Shown here piece by piece: positions 50,825-59,709 of a stretch of 64,000 bases of DNA (positions are counted from its first letter, which is position 1; each line of letters begins with the position of its first letter). The notes below the pieces were generated by a model that worked only from the letters and a program-made list of their open reading frames with translations, ran no database searches and was not told the DNA's origin. The position numbers were made by a program, and so were the translations under genes. This DNA is from Methylobacterium brachiatum (lineage in GTDB: Bacteria; Pseudomonadota; Alphaproteobacteria; Rhizobiales; Beijerinckiaceae): contig NZ_JAJALK010000005.1 of the NCBI RefSeq assembly GCF_020523825.1, forward strand, positions 248,001-312,000, written 5' to 3'.

Positions 50825-52357
50825 TCAGCGCCGGATCAGCGACCGCCCGGTCATCTCGGCGGGCTGGTCGAGGCCCATCAGGTCGAGGAGGGTCGGCGCG
50901 ACATCGGCCAGGCGGCCGTCGGAGAGCGCCACGCCGTCGACGCCGACGAGCGTCACCGGCACCGGGTTGAGCGTGTGGGCGGTGTGCGGCTCGCCGGTCT
51001 CGGGATCGCGCATCATCTCGCAATTGCCGTGGTCGGCGGTGACGAGCAGGGCCCCACCGCTCGCCGTAATGGCGTCGACCACGCGGCCGAGGCAGGTATC
51101 GACCGTCTCCACCGCCTTCACGGCCGCGGCGAGGCTGCCGGTATGGCCGACCATGTCGGGATTGGCGAAGTTCAGGAGGATCATGTCGTAGCGGCCGGAG
51201 CCGATCGCCTCCACGGCCCGGTCGGTCAGCTCCGCGGCCGACATCTCCGGCTGCAGGTCGTAGGTCGCGACCTTCGGCGACGGAATCAGGATCGCGTCCT
51301 GGCCCTCGAACGGCGCCTCGCGGCCGCCGTTCATGAAGTAGGTGACGTGGGGGTATTTCTCGGTCTCGGCCATGCGCAGCTGGGTGCGCCCGGCCCGGGA
51401 GACGGTCTCGCCGAGGCCGTTCGGCAGGTCGAGGGGGCCGAACAGGGTGTCGGCGAAGGCGTCGATCTCGACGCTGTACTGGACGATCCCGAGGGCGGCG
51501 GCGAACCGGACCGTCCGCGTGCGCGCGAAACCCGTGAAGGCCGGATCGAGCAGGGCTTCGAGGATCTGCCGGGTCCGGTCGGCGCGGAAGTTGAAGCTCA
51601 GCACACCGTCGCCGTCGTTCATGCCGGCATAATCGCCGATGATGGCGGGCCGCAGGAACTCGTCCGACAGGTCGACAACGTAGGAAGCGGCGATCGCCTC
51701 CATGGCGCTCGCAAACCGGGCGCCGCGCGCCGCGGTCATCGCGTCGTAGGCGATCGAGACCCGCTCCCAGCGCCGGTCGCGGTCCATCGCGTAGTAGCGG
51801 CCGCACAGGGTGGCGATGCGCGCGCCCTCGGGGAGCGCGGCCTCCACGGTCTCGAAGCAGGCGGCGGCGGAACGGGGCGGCATGTCGCGCCCGTCCGTGA
51901 AGGCGTGGAGGCGGACCGGCACGCCGGCCTCGACCAGAACCCGGGCCAGCGCCACCGCGTGGTCCTGGTGGGCGTGGACGCCCCCGGGCGAGAGCAGGCC
52001 GACGAGATGGCAGGTGCCGCCGCTCGCCCGCAGCCGGTCGATGAACCGGACCAGCGCCGGGTTAGTGGCGAGCGAGCCGTCCGCGACGGCGGCGTCGATC
52101 CGCGGCAGGTCCTGCATGACCACCCGGCCGGCGCCGATATTCAGGTGCCCGACCTCGGAATTGCCCATCTGCCCCTCGGGCAAGCCGACATCGGCGCCGT
52201 AGGTCATCAGGCGCGCCCGGGGACGCTCGCGCATCAGGGCGTCGAAGACGGGGGTGCGCGCCTGGAGCACGGCGTTGTCGGCGACCGTATCCCGGAGTCC
52301 CCAGCCATCGAGGATCACGAGCATCACGGGGCGCGGGGTCCTGTCGGGCACGGTCAC
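50825..52357 (-). CDS. gpmI: 2,3-bisphosphoglycerate-independent phosphoglycerate mutase
   Basis: A 510-residue iPGM. The metal Asp is in VILDGWGLRD (about 15-24), the catalytic Ser67 in GQMGNSEVGHLNIGAGRV. Further motifs are THLVGLLSPGGVHAHQDH-like CHLVGLLSPGGVHAHQDH, HAFTDGRDMPP, AMDRDRRWER, YDMILLNFANPDMVGHTGSL, and LVTADHGNCEMM near the C-terminus. It interconverts 3- and 2-phosphoglycerate using Mn, with both phosphatase and transferase subdomains complete. Single gene, not obviously tied to the polysaccharide genes. Confidence 0.96.
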   Translation of the reverse strand: MTVPDRTPRPVMLVILDGWGLRDTVADNAVLQARTPVFDALMRERPRARLMTYGADVGLPEGQMGNSEVGHLNIGAGRVVMQDLPRIDAAVADGSLATNPALVRFIDRLRASGGTCHLVGLLSPGGVHAHQDHAVALARVLVEAGVPVRLHAFTDGRDMPPRSAAACFETVEAALPEGARIATLCGRYYAMDRDRRWERVSIAYDAMTAARGARFASAMEAIAASYVVDLSDEFLRPAIIGDYAGMNDGDGVLSFNFRADRTRQILEALLDPAFTGFARTRTVRFAAALGIVQYSVEIDAFADTLFGPLDLPNGLGETVSRAGRTQLRMAETEKYPHVTYFMNGGREAPFEGQDAILIPSPKVATYDLQPEMSAAELTDRAVEAIGSGRYDMILLNFANPDMVGHTGSLAAAVKAVETVDTCLGRVVDAITASGGALLVTADHGNCEMMRDPETGEPHTAHTLNPVPVTLVGVDGVALSDGRLADVAPTLLDLMGLDQPAEMTGRSLIRR

Positions 52358-52540
52358 AACACTCCAAAGCCGTCACGGCACATTGCGGCTTCCGGGCTCC
52401 ACGAAGTCCGGAAAGATGCGCGTGTCGATAATCGGCTTGACCGTGCGAGACTACAGCCCTGGATAGAAATCCGCGACGGATGCGGAACGGCGTCCGGCTT
52501 CTGACACCGGATTCGCGGGATCTGCGCGCGGGAAGCCCCG

Positions 52541-53620
52541 TCAATTGACGCTCGCCGGGTCCGATCCGGGCGGGACGCCGAGCAGGGGCGGCTTCCGGCG
52601 TAGCGCAGTCCGCAGCAGCGTCCGGCGATAGCCCCGATGCGACAGGAACCCGGCGGCCCAGGCCAGGTGCATCGCGATCGCCGCCGGGCCGCTCATGACC
52701 AGCATCGGCTCCCGCGCCTTGAGCGCCAGCGCGAGGCCGCTCAACCCGCAGCCGCCCGCATAGACCGCGAGCAGGATCAGCAGCGCCGGCGCGACCGTGA
52801 CGAGGGCCAGGGCGGCGACGCCGTAGAGCAGGACCAGGGGTGGCAGCATCTGGCGCAGCCGCGGCAGGCTGGCATGCTTCTCCAGGGTCCGGGCGCAGCC
52901 GCGGCCGTACAGGAAGTATTGCCGCGTCAGGCTGAACAGGGTCGCGCGGGGGAAATAGGTCACGGCGAGATCGGCCGCGAGATAGATCCGGCCGCCGGCG
53001 GCGCATAACCGGCGGTCGAGCTCGGCATCCTCGTTGTGGGAGAAGCTCTCGTCGTAGCCGCCGACCCGCAGGAACTCGCGCCGGTCGAAGATGGCGTGGT
53101 GGCCGTGGGAGACGTAGCCCGAGATCCCGCCCAGGCGATGCGCCGAGCCGCCATTGCCGAGCCGGCTGTTCTGGGCGGCCGCGATCGCCCGCTGCAGGGG
53201 CGTCACCCCGATCGTCCGCAGCGGCACGACCACCGAGACCGCCTCGCGCAGGCGGATCGTCCGCACCAGGTCTTGCACCCAGTGCTCGGGATAGGCGGCG
53301 TGGCAATCGGCGCGCACGAGATAGGTGGAGCGGGAATCCGCGAGCCGCGCCGCCAGGTTGAGGCCCGAGGCCTGGATGCGCCGGGCGTTGTGGATCAGCT
53401 GGATCCGCGGGTCCGCGGCGCTCAGCGCCCGGACGATCGCGCAGGTCTCGTCGCTGCTGCCGCCATCCATCACCAGCAACTCGCAGGGGAGCGTGCCGGA
53501 TGCCGGCATCACCGAGCGGATCGCCTCGGCGATGTGGCGGGCCTCGTTCAAGGCCGGCATGGCGATCGTCACGAGCGGGATGCCGGCGCCGTCCGAACCA
53601 TCGTCCGAAGCATCGTTCAT
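52541..53620 (-). CDS. Family 2 glycosyltransferase (ExoA-like)
   Basis: A 359-residue GT-A glycosyltransferase: VTIAMPALNEARHIAEAIRSV at the N-terminus, LLVMDGGSSDETCAIV, the D-x-D-type region YLVRADCHAAYPEHW, and SHNEDAELDRRLCAAGGRIY (E-D-x-E, catalytic base). C-terminal membrane helices (LVLLYGVAALALVTVAPALLILLAVYAGGCG) anchor it. This matches ExoA-type enzymes adding beta-glucosyl residues during succinoglycan-like polysaccharide assembly. Divergent from the wzm gene. Confidence 0.88.
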   Translation of the reverse strand: MNDASDDGSDGAGIPLVTIAMPALNEARHIAEAIRSVMPASGTLPCELLVMDGGSSDETCAIVRALSAADPRIQLIHNARRIQASGLNLAARLADSRSTYLVRADCHAAYPEHWVQDLVRTIRLREAVSVVVPLRTIGVTPLQRAIAAAQNSRLGNGGSAHRLGGISGYVSHGHHAIFDRREFLRVGGYDESFSHNEDAELDRRLCAAGGRIYLAADLAVTYFPRATLFSLTRQYFLYGRGCARTLEKHASLPRLRQMLPPLVLLYGVAALALVTVAPALLILLAVYAGGCGLSGLALALKAREPMLVMSGPAAIAMHLAWAAGFLSHRGYRRTLLRTALRRKPPLLGVPPGSDPASVN

Positions 53621-53974
53621 GGCGGTTCTCCTGAGACCAGGGCCCGATCTTTCGCCGGACCCGCGGTGGCCCCGTTCCGGAGGCAGCGCCCAACCTCGGC
53701 CAAGACGGCTCGCACGCCCGACGCGATGGCCCGGGCCGGCCGAGCCGGTCTCGACAGAGGCGACGTCCCACGCCCGGGGTCTTTTCTGTCGTCATAAGCA
53801 GCCAATACGGTGGTTAACCACAACCACCTCTTCAGTCGGCAGCCTCGATACGACGAAAGGTGTAATTCGTCCCGGCCGACCGCGATGATAGCTCGGCTCA
53901 GTGGGATCGCCGCCCCGGCAGCCGAGCGCCGCGCGGATCCCGCAAGCACCGATCGTCGTGCGGGATCGCCTGGA
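53621..53974. promoter_or_regulatory. Divergent promoter region with GTGGTTAACCAC palindrome
   Basis: 354 bp between the glycosyltransferase gene (minus) and the ABC permease gene (plus). It contains a perfect 12-bp palindrome GTGGTTAACCAC at 53810-53821, followed by ACCACC. The GTTAAC core resembles CtrA half-sites (TTAACCAT) in both directions, so cell-cycle or other control of polysaccharide export is possible. No gene is supported; a frame extending the permease gene upstream through the palindrome lacks a start signal. Confidence 0.4.
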
Positions 53975-54871
53975 ATGATGGACTCTTTGGACGCGCTCGC
54001 GCTCGATGCGCCGAAACACGGGCTTGCCGGGCCGACATCAGAACCGGCCGCGATGCCGGTCACCGAGATCCGTCCGGATCATAAGCTCGTCGCCTTCGAT
54101 GCCGCGAGCGTCTGGCAGTATCGCGGGTTGCTCTGGGTCCTGATCCTGCGCGACCTGAAGGTGCTCTACCGCCAGACCGCCCTGGGCGCCTGCTGGGCCA
54201 TCGCGCAGCCGCTGTTCACGGTGGCGATCTTCACCGTCATCTTCGGCCACTTCGCCAAGATCCCCACCGACGGGGCGCCCTACGCGCTGTTTGCCGGGAG
54301 CGCCATCATCCTGTGGACCTACTTCGCCGAGTCGGTGCGCCGGAGCGCCACCGGCCTCGTCACCGAGGCCGAGCTCATCCGCAAGATCTACTTCCCGCGC
54401 CTGGTGATCCCGCTCGCCACCGTGGTGTCGCCGATGGTCGATTTCGCCATCGCCCTGGTGGTGCTGCTGGCGCTGATGCTCTGGTACGGGGTGGTGCCGG
54501 GCTGGCACATCGTCTTCGCGATCCCGACGCTCGCGGTCACGGCGATGCTGGCGCTTGGGGTGAGCCTCTGGCTCGGGCCGGTCAACGTCCGCTTCCGGGA
54601 CGTCAAGCACACGCTGCCGTTCCTCATCCAGATCTGGATGTACGCCTCGCCCATCGTCTACGCGGCGAGCATCGTCCCGGACTCGGTGCGCTGGGTCTAC
54701 GCGCTGAACCCCATGGTCGGGCTGATCGAGGCGTTCCGGTTCGCGATCCTCGGCGGAACCGCCCCCGACCTGTTCGCGCTCGCCGTCTCGGTCACGGCCG
54801 CATCCGTGCTGCTCTTCACCGGACTGATCTTCTTTCAGCGCATGGAGCGCTCCTTCGCGGATATAATCTGA
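53975..54871 (+). CDS. ABC transporter permease for polysaccharide export (Wzm/KpsM-like)
   Basis: About 298 residues. A short cytosolic N-terminus has VWQYRGLLWVLILRDLKVLYRQTALGACWAIAQPLF, the conserved R-D-x-K-x-x-Y-x-x-x-x-L-G-x-x-W motif of ABC2-type polysaccharide exporters. Six membrane helices follow, with Tyr/Trp-rich loops and RKIYFPRLVIPLATVVSPMVDF. It forms the channel with the ATPase encoded next. Two adjacent ATG (53975, 53978) are candidates. The stop TGA shares its A with the ATG of the ATPase gene. Confidence 0.92.
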   Translation: MMDSLDALALDAPKHGLAGPTSEPAAMPVTEIRPDHKLVAFDAASVWQYRGLLWVLILRDLKVLYRQTALGACWAIAQPLFTVAIFTVIFGHFAKIPTDGAPYALFAGSAIILWTYFAESVRRSATGLVTEAELIRKIYFPRLVIPLATVVSPMVDFAIALVVLLALMLWYGVVPGWHIVFAIPTLAVTAMLALGVSLWLGPVNVRFRDVKHTLPFLIQIWMYASPIVYAASIVPDSVRWVYALNPMVGLIEAFRFAILGGTAPDLFALAVSVTAASVLLFTGLIFFQRMERSFADII

Positions 54872-56103
54872 TGTCGATGGCGATCAGCGTACAGGATATC
54901 GGCAAGCAATACTGGCGCGCCCCGCGGGCCACGCACGAGAACTCCCTGCGCGAGGCGCTCATCGCGGGCGCGCGGGGCTTGGTGACGCGCCGGTCCGCGG
55001 CGCGCCCGTCCAGGGAGGGCTTCTGGGCCCTCAAGGATGTCAGCTTCGGCATCAAGCACGGCGAGAATGTCGGCATCATCGGGATGAACGGGGCCGGCAA
55101 GAGCACCCTGCTCAAGCTGATCTCGCGGATCGCTGCGCCGACCACCGGCAGCATCAAGCTGGTCGGCCGGGTCGGGGCCCTGCTCGAAGTCGGCACCGGC
55201 TTCCACCGGGAGCTCACCGGCCGCGAGAACATCTTCCTCTACGGCTCGATCCTGGGCATGCACCGCCAGGAGATCGCCGAGAAGTTCGACGCGATCGTCG
55301 AGTTCTCGGAGATCGGCGACTTCATCGACATGCCGGTGAAGCGCTATTCCAGCGGCATGTATGTCCGGCTGGCCTTCTCGGTCGCCGCGCATCTCGAGCC
55401 CGACATCCTGCTCCTCGACGAGGTCCTGGCGGTCGGCGACTACACCTTCCAGAAGAAGTGCATCGACTTCGCCCGGCGCCTGCAGACCAAGGGCTCGACG
55501 ATCCTGCTCGTCTCGCACAACATGTTCAGCGTGAAGACCATGTGCGAGCGGGTCATCTACATCAAGAACGGCCGCGTCGCCTTTGACGGCCCCACCGACG
55601 AGGGCCTGCACCACTACGAGCGGGACAGCTACCTGGCCGACGCGCCGTGGTTCAAGCCGGAGGGCGGCCACCATCCGGTGGAGATCCGGGAGGTGACGGT
55701 CGCCGACGAATCCGGGGCGCCGAAGACGCTGTTCCGGCACGGCGAGCGGATGCGGATCACGGCACGCTACACCGCCTCGGAGCCGATCGCCGACCCGCAT
55801 GTCCTGTTCTCGGTCACCCGGTCGGACGAGCTGCTCTGCTGCAATTTCAGCACGATGACGGACCGCGCCAAGCTGCCGCCCCTGTCCGGGGAGGGCACGA
55901 TCGAGTTGCTGACGCCGCCGCTGACCTTGAACGCCGACACCTACACGGTCTCGGTGGTGGTCCGGCAGCGGGGTTTCGAGCGCCTGCTCGCCGCGCGGAT
56001 CGGGGCCCGCTTCCACATCGAGCACCCGGTCTTCGCCCCCGACGTGTTCGGCGTCTTCCACATGCCCGGCACCTGGACGGCAGATCCCGCCCCGCATCGC
56101 TGA
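54871..56103 (+). CDS. ABC transporter ATP-binding protein with C-terminal carbohydrate-binding domain (Wzt-like)
   Basis: A 410-residue protein. Residues 1-250 are the ABC ATPase: Walker A GMNGAGKST (71-79), signature YSSGMYVRLAFSVAAH (about 163-178), Walker B DILLLDEVLAVGD (about 183) and switch His in LVSHNMF. Residues about 270-410 are a beta-rich Wzt_C-like domain (REVTVADESG, HGERMRITARYTASEPI, GTWTADPAP), which in Wzt selects the capped O-polysaccharide for export. The pair with the permease thus exports a whole lipid-linked glycan. Overlaps the permease gene by one base. Confidence 0.93.
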   Translation: MSMAISVQDIGKQYWRAPRATHENSLREALIAGARGLVTRRSAARPSREGFWALKDVSFGIKHGENVGIIGMNGAGKSTLLKLISRIAAPTTGSIKLVGRVGALLEVGTGFHRELTGRENIFLYGSILGMHRQEIAEKFDAIVEFSEIGDFIDMPVKRYSSGMYVRLAFSVAAHLEPDILLLDEVLAVGDYTFQKKCIDFARRLQTKGSTILLVSHNMFSVKTMCERVIYIKNGRVAFDGPTDEGLHHYERDSYLADAPWFKPEGGHHPVEIREVTVADESGAPKTLFRHGERMRITARYTASEPIADPHVLFSVTRSDELLCCNFSTMTDRAKLPPLSGEGTIELLTPPLTLNADTYTVSVVVRQRGFERLLAARIGARFHIEHPVFAPDVFGVFHMPGTWTADPAPHR

Positions 56104-56118
56104 AGCCCGGAGAGCACG

Positions 56119-57783
56119 ATGGCCACGATTGCGTCAGGGCACCACCAGGACGGGACACGCGGCGCCGACGAGACCGCCCGGCGGGCCGGGCGGATCCGGT
56201 CGAACTTCTCGGCCTTCGATGCGCGGGTGCGGGAAGCGGAGCGTCGCGCGGCGTCCGGGGACCTGGAAGGGGCCGCCGTCGAGGCCGCCATCGCTGCGAC
56301 GCTGGCGGCCCACCGCCATTGCGGCGTGTTCGCGAGCCCGCGCCTGGAGCGGGTGACCGCGCAGATCGGCCGGCGGCTGGAGCCGCAGCCCGACCACGGG
56401 CCGGCCCCGGAGCCGGCGCCGTTCCGCCGCGTCCTCCACGTCTGCACGCAGCTCGCCCCGGTGGGCGGCCTGACCAAGATGCTGGCCCTCTGGATCGGCG
56501 CCGATGCCAACCGGACCAACGGGCTCGCCCTGACCCAGCACCGGGGACCGGTCGATGCCCGCATCACCGAGGCCGTGCGGGCGAGCGGCGGCACGATCCA
56601 CCACCTGAACCACCGCCAGGGCGGCAAGCTCGCCTGGGCGCGGGAGCTGCGCCGGGTCGCGCGCGACTACGACGTCGTCGTCCTCCACATCCATTGCGAG
56701 GATGTGGTCCCGCTGATCGCGTTCGCGGATCCGGCGAGGCATCCGCCGGTGCTGCTGCTCAACCATGCCGATCACCTGTTCTGGATCGGGGCGCGGATCA
56801 GCCACGCGGTGATCAACCTGCGCGAGGCCGCCCGCCGGCTGGCAAATACGCGGCGCGGCGTCGACCCGGCCCGGAGCCTCCTGCTCCCGACCCTGATCAC
56901 GCTGCCCGAGCGTCAGCGCAACCGGACCGCCGCCAAGCGTGCCCTCGGCATCCCGGAGGAGGACATCCTCCTGGTCTCGGTGGCGCGCGGCGCGAAGTAC
57001 CGCAACGTCGGGCCGGTCACCTACGCGGACCGCCATGTCGACCTGCTGGCCGCGCACCCGAATGCCCGCCTGATCGTGGTCGGCGCCGGCGCGCGGGCCG
57101 ACTGGGCTCCGGCGCAGGCGGCGACAGGCGGGCGCATCACCGCCTATGCGGAGCAGGCGGATCCGCGGGTGTTCTTCGAGGCGGCGGACATCTACGTGGA
57201 TTCCTACCCGTTCGTGTCCTCGACCTCGATGCTTGAGGCCGCAGCCTACGGGCTGCCGCTGGTGACGCGTTTCGAGGCGCCCGAGGCGGCCGAGATCGTG
57301 GCGATCAACCATCCGGGGCTCGACGCTACGGCCCGGGTCGCCCGCGACCAGGCTGAGTACGAGGCCCACCTGACCGCGCTGATCACCGACGCGGAAACCC
57401 GCCGGGCCGCGGGATCCGGGATCAGCGCCGCCATCGCGCGCCTCTACGCACCGGCGAGCTGGCTCGCCGGGCTCGACGCGGTCTACGCCCAAGCCCGGGC
57501 GCTGCCCCGGCTCGCGCCGGATGCCGGGCCGGTGATTGCCGAGGCGCCCCATCTCGGCGAGCCGGACCTGCGCCACCAGGACATGTTCGGCTCGGATTTC
57601 CCGGTCTCGGGCATGACCAAGAACTACATCGGTATGCTGCCCCTCCGGCAGCGCGTCGCCTCCTGGGCGGCCCTGCGCCGGGCCGGCGATCTGTCCGGGC
57701 CCTGGGAGCGGGTGCGCCTGCTGCTGCCGGAGTGGCTGGTGCGCAACGTCAAGGACCGGCCGGGGCTGCTGCGGGCCGGTTGA
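56119..57783 (+). CDS. Glycosyltransferase (GT-B type)
   Basis: A 554-residue protein. The N-terminal 90 residues are helical and variable. The GT-B fold follows: RRVLHVCTQLAPVGGLTKMLALWI (G-G-x-x-K motif) and a Rossmann half with DVVVLHIHCEDVVPLIAF. The C-terminal nucleotide-sugar half contains LLVSVARGAKYRN, ARLIVVGAGARADWAPAQ, ITAYAEQADPRVFFEAADIYVDSYPFVSSTSMLEAAAYGLPLVTR, a family 4/1 E-x(7)-E-like region. Likely adds sugars to the glycan exported by the neighbouring ABC pair (15 bp upstream). A strong hairpin terminator follows. Confidence 0.85.
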   Translation: MATIASGHHQDGTRGADETARRAGRIRSNFSAFDARVREAERRAASGDLEGAAVEAAIAATLAAHRHCGVFASPRLERVTAQIGRRLEPQPDHGPAPEPAPFRRVLHVCTQLAPVGGLTKMLALWIGADANRTNGLALTQHRGPVDARITEAVRASGGTIHHLNHRQGGKLAWARELRRVARDYDVVVLHIHCEDVVPLIAFADPARHPPVLLLNHADHLFWIGARISHAVINLREAARRLANTRRGVDPARSLLLPTLITLPERQRNRTAAKRALGIPEEDILLVSVARGAKYRNVGPVTYADRHVDLLAAHPNARLIVVGAGARADWAPAQAATGGRITAYAEQADPRVFFEAADIYVDSYPFVSSTSMLEAAAYGLPLVTRFEAPEAAEIVAINHPGLDATARVARDQAEYEAHLTALITDAETRRAAGSGISAAIARLYAPASWLAGLDAVYAQARALPRLAPDAGPVIAEAPHLGEPDLRHQDMFGSDFPVSGMTKNYIGMLPLRQRVASWAALRRAGDLSGPWERVRLLLPEWLVRNVKDRPGLLRAG

Positions 57784-57809
57784 TCGGGCGGGACCATCGC
57801 ATCCCGCAA

Positions 57810-57849
57810 GCCGAGACCCGAGAAGCCCTACGGTTTCTCGGGTCTCGGC
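57810..57849. terminator. Strong bidirectional terminator between convergent glycosyltransferase genes
   Basis: A perfect 15-bp inverted repeat GCCGAGACCCGAGAA and its complement with a 10-base loop, 26 bp after the plus-strand gene stop. On the plus strand GTCTGTTTGG follows shortly after, a weak T-rich tail. It should end the wzm-wzt-glycosyltransferase transcript and possibly the minus-strand operon. Confidence 0.7.
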
Positions 57850-57943
57850 GTCTGTTTGGTATTCAGGCTTCGGCATGCCCGCGGGTCTCAAGCCGCCTGC
57901 GACGGCTTCGCCTGCGAGGCGGGGCGCGACAGGCGAGCCCCCC

Positions 57944-58912
57944 TCAGCGCGTTCCCGGCTCGGCGGCGGCGAGCGGCCGGCCGGCCTGAACGACGGCCAG
58001 CAGGGCTCCGCGCAGATGCGTTGGCCGGACCGCGTCCTTGATCGCCCGGTGCGGCATCAGCCGGAAGGCGGACAAGAGCGCGCCCGCGGCGGCGCGCCGG
58101 TCGCCGCGGGCCGCATGGGCCTGGGCGCCATCCAGGAAGGCGTCGTAATAGCCCTGCACGGTCGCGAAATAGAGGCGTAGGGCCGCGACGCGCGAGACGC
58201 CGAGCGCCGGCGCGTGCCGGCGGAAGACCAGCCGGGTGAAGTGGATCCGGCGGGCGATCAGGCTGTCGAAGGTCCCGGGCGGCCGCTGCCGGAAATGCAC
58301 GCAGGGCACGGCGACGAAGCCGGCCCGGTGCCGGCGGACCGCACGGATCTGCCAATCCCAATCCTGATCGCCGAGCAGCGCCTCGTCGAACAGGCCGACG
58401 CTGTCGACCAGGCTCCGGCGCACCACCGTCGCGCCCACCTGCGGGAAGTAGCCGCTCAGCATCCGGCGCAGCAGCGCCCCGCCGTCCGCCGGGAGGTCCG
58501 CCGGCCAGGGACCGTAGACCGGCTCCAGATCCTGGGAGGTGGTGACGACCTGCCCGAAGACGATCCCGAGATCCGGCTCCGCTTCGAGCCGGCGGAGATG
58601 GGGGCGGATATGGCCCGGCTGCCAAACGTCGTCGTCGTCGAGGAACGCCACGTAGGGCGCGCTGGCCCGCAGCAGGGCGGCGTTGCGGGCGGCCCCCGCG
58701 CCGGGCCGCGCGACGGCGACGTGGAGCGCGCCGAATTCCGCCGCGGCCTCGGCGCCCGGCCCCGGCCGGCCGTTGTCGCCCACGATGATCTCGAAGGCGA
58801 GATCGGGCCCCTCCAGGGCGCGGATGCTCGCCAGGGCCTCGCGCAGCAGGGAAGCCCGATTGCAGGTGGGCACCACCACGGAGACCGTGAGGCGGGGCGC
58901 GGGCCGGATCAT
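57944..58912 (-). CDS. Family 2 glycosyltransferase
   Basis: A 322-residue GT-A enzyme: LTVSVVVPTCNRASLLREALASI, FEIIVGDNGRPGPG, the metal motif AFLDDDDVWQPGHI (D-D-D-D, about 103), and GDQDWDWQIRAVRRHRAGFVAVP (catalytic-base region). The C-terminus is helical (ARGDRRAAAGALLSAFRLMP). It would add a sugar to the growing glycan at the membrane's cytosolic face. Its ATG overlaps the stop of the deacetylase gene by four bases; it is the last gene of the minus-strand operon. Confidence 0.9.
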   Translation of the reverse strand: MIRPAPRLTVSVVVPTCNRASLLREALASIRALEGPDLAFEIIVGDNGRPGPGAEAAAEFGALHVAVARPGAGAARNAALLRASAPYVAFLDDDDVWQPGHIRPHLRRLEAEPDLGIVFGQVVTTSQDLEPVYGPWPADLPADGGALLRRMLSGYFPQVGATVVRRSLVDSVGLFDEALLGDQDWDWQIRAVRRHRAGFVAVPCVHFRQRPPGTFDSLIARRIHFTRLVFRRHAPALGVSRVAALRLYFATVQGYYDAFLDGAQAHAARGDRRAAAGALLSAFRLMPHRAIKDAVRPTHLRGALLAVVQAGRPLAAAEPGTR

Positions 58913-59709
58913 GTCCACTCCTCCCAGGCATCGTAGGCCCCCTTCAGGAGGGCACCGAAGACCAGATCGTTGTCGAAATGCGTGACGAAGCTGCGCCCGA
59001 CGGTCCCGAGCGGCCGCGTCTCCACGGCCTGCGCGTAGACGATCCGGTAGCCGGCCTGCTGGGCGGCGCGGGCGGCGTCGGGCGTCCAGTTCGCCGACTG
59101 CCCCAGCGGGATCGCGAAGCTCTCCGGCCTGAGGCCCAGGCGGGCCGCGATCGACCGGCGCGAGCCTTCCAGCTCCTCGGCCGCCCGCTCGGGGCTGATC
59201 CGCCCGAAATCCGGATGCGTGACGGAATGGCTGCCGATCTCGGCGCCCGCCGAGGCCAGCGCCTCGACCTCGCGCCAGCTCAGGACCCCGCCCGGGCCGG
59301 TCCCGGGCCGGTCGAGCCAGCCGGAGACGACGAACAGCGTCCAGGGGATCGCGTGGTCGCGCAGGATCGGCTCCGCCGCCTCGAGCACGCTGCGCCAGCC
59401 GTCGTCGAAGGTGATCGCGAGATCCCAGGCCTCGCCGTTGCCCTCCGCGATGGTGGCGGCCGGCACGAAGCGGTAGCCGAGGCGCAGGGCCAGCTCGATC
59501 TGGTGCCGGAAGCGCCCGGGGGTGACGTCGTTGACCCCGCATTCGGGCTGCCCGACCGAGTGGTAGCAGAGGATGCGCCCGCCCGGCCTCTCGCGGCGCG
59601 TCCCGGCAACCGCCAGGGTCGCGCGCTCGCAGGCCATCCGGGCTGCCGCGACCCGCGGACGGGTGAGCCCCACGGTGCGGGCGAGGCTCTTGACCGGCCC
59701 GGGGATCAT
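58909..59709 (-). CDS. Polysaccharide deacetylase family protein (NodB-like)
   Basis: A 266-residue carbohydrate esterase 4 protein. Motifs: RILCYHSVG, AITFDDGWRSVLEAAEPILRDH (catalytic base Asp and first metal Asp), IGSHSVTHPDFG (H-S-x-x-H metal ligands) and FAIPLGQSANWTPDAARAAQQAGYRIVY. No clear signal peptide, so a cytosolic action on lipid-linked or nucleotide-linked N-acetyl sugars is possible. Start overlaps the aminotransferase stop by four bases, consistent with one operon. Confidence 0.9.
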   Translation of the reverse strand: MIPGPVKSLARTVGLTRPRVAAARMACERATLAVAGTRRERPGGRILCYHSVGQPECGVNDVTPGRFRHQIELALRLGYRFVPAATIAEGNGEAWDLAITFDDGWRSVLEAAEPILRDHAIPWTLFVVSGWLDRPGTGPGGVLSWREVEALASAGAEIGSHSVTHPDFGRISPERAAEELEGSRRSIAARLGLRPESFAIPLGQSANWTPDAARAAQQAGYRIVYAQAVETRPLGTVGRSFVTHFDNDLVFGALLKGAYDAWEEWT

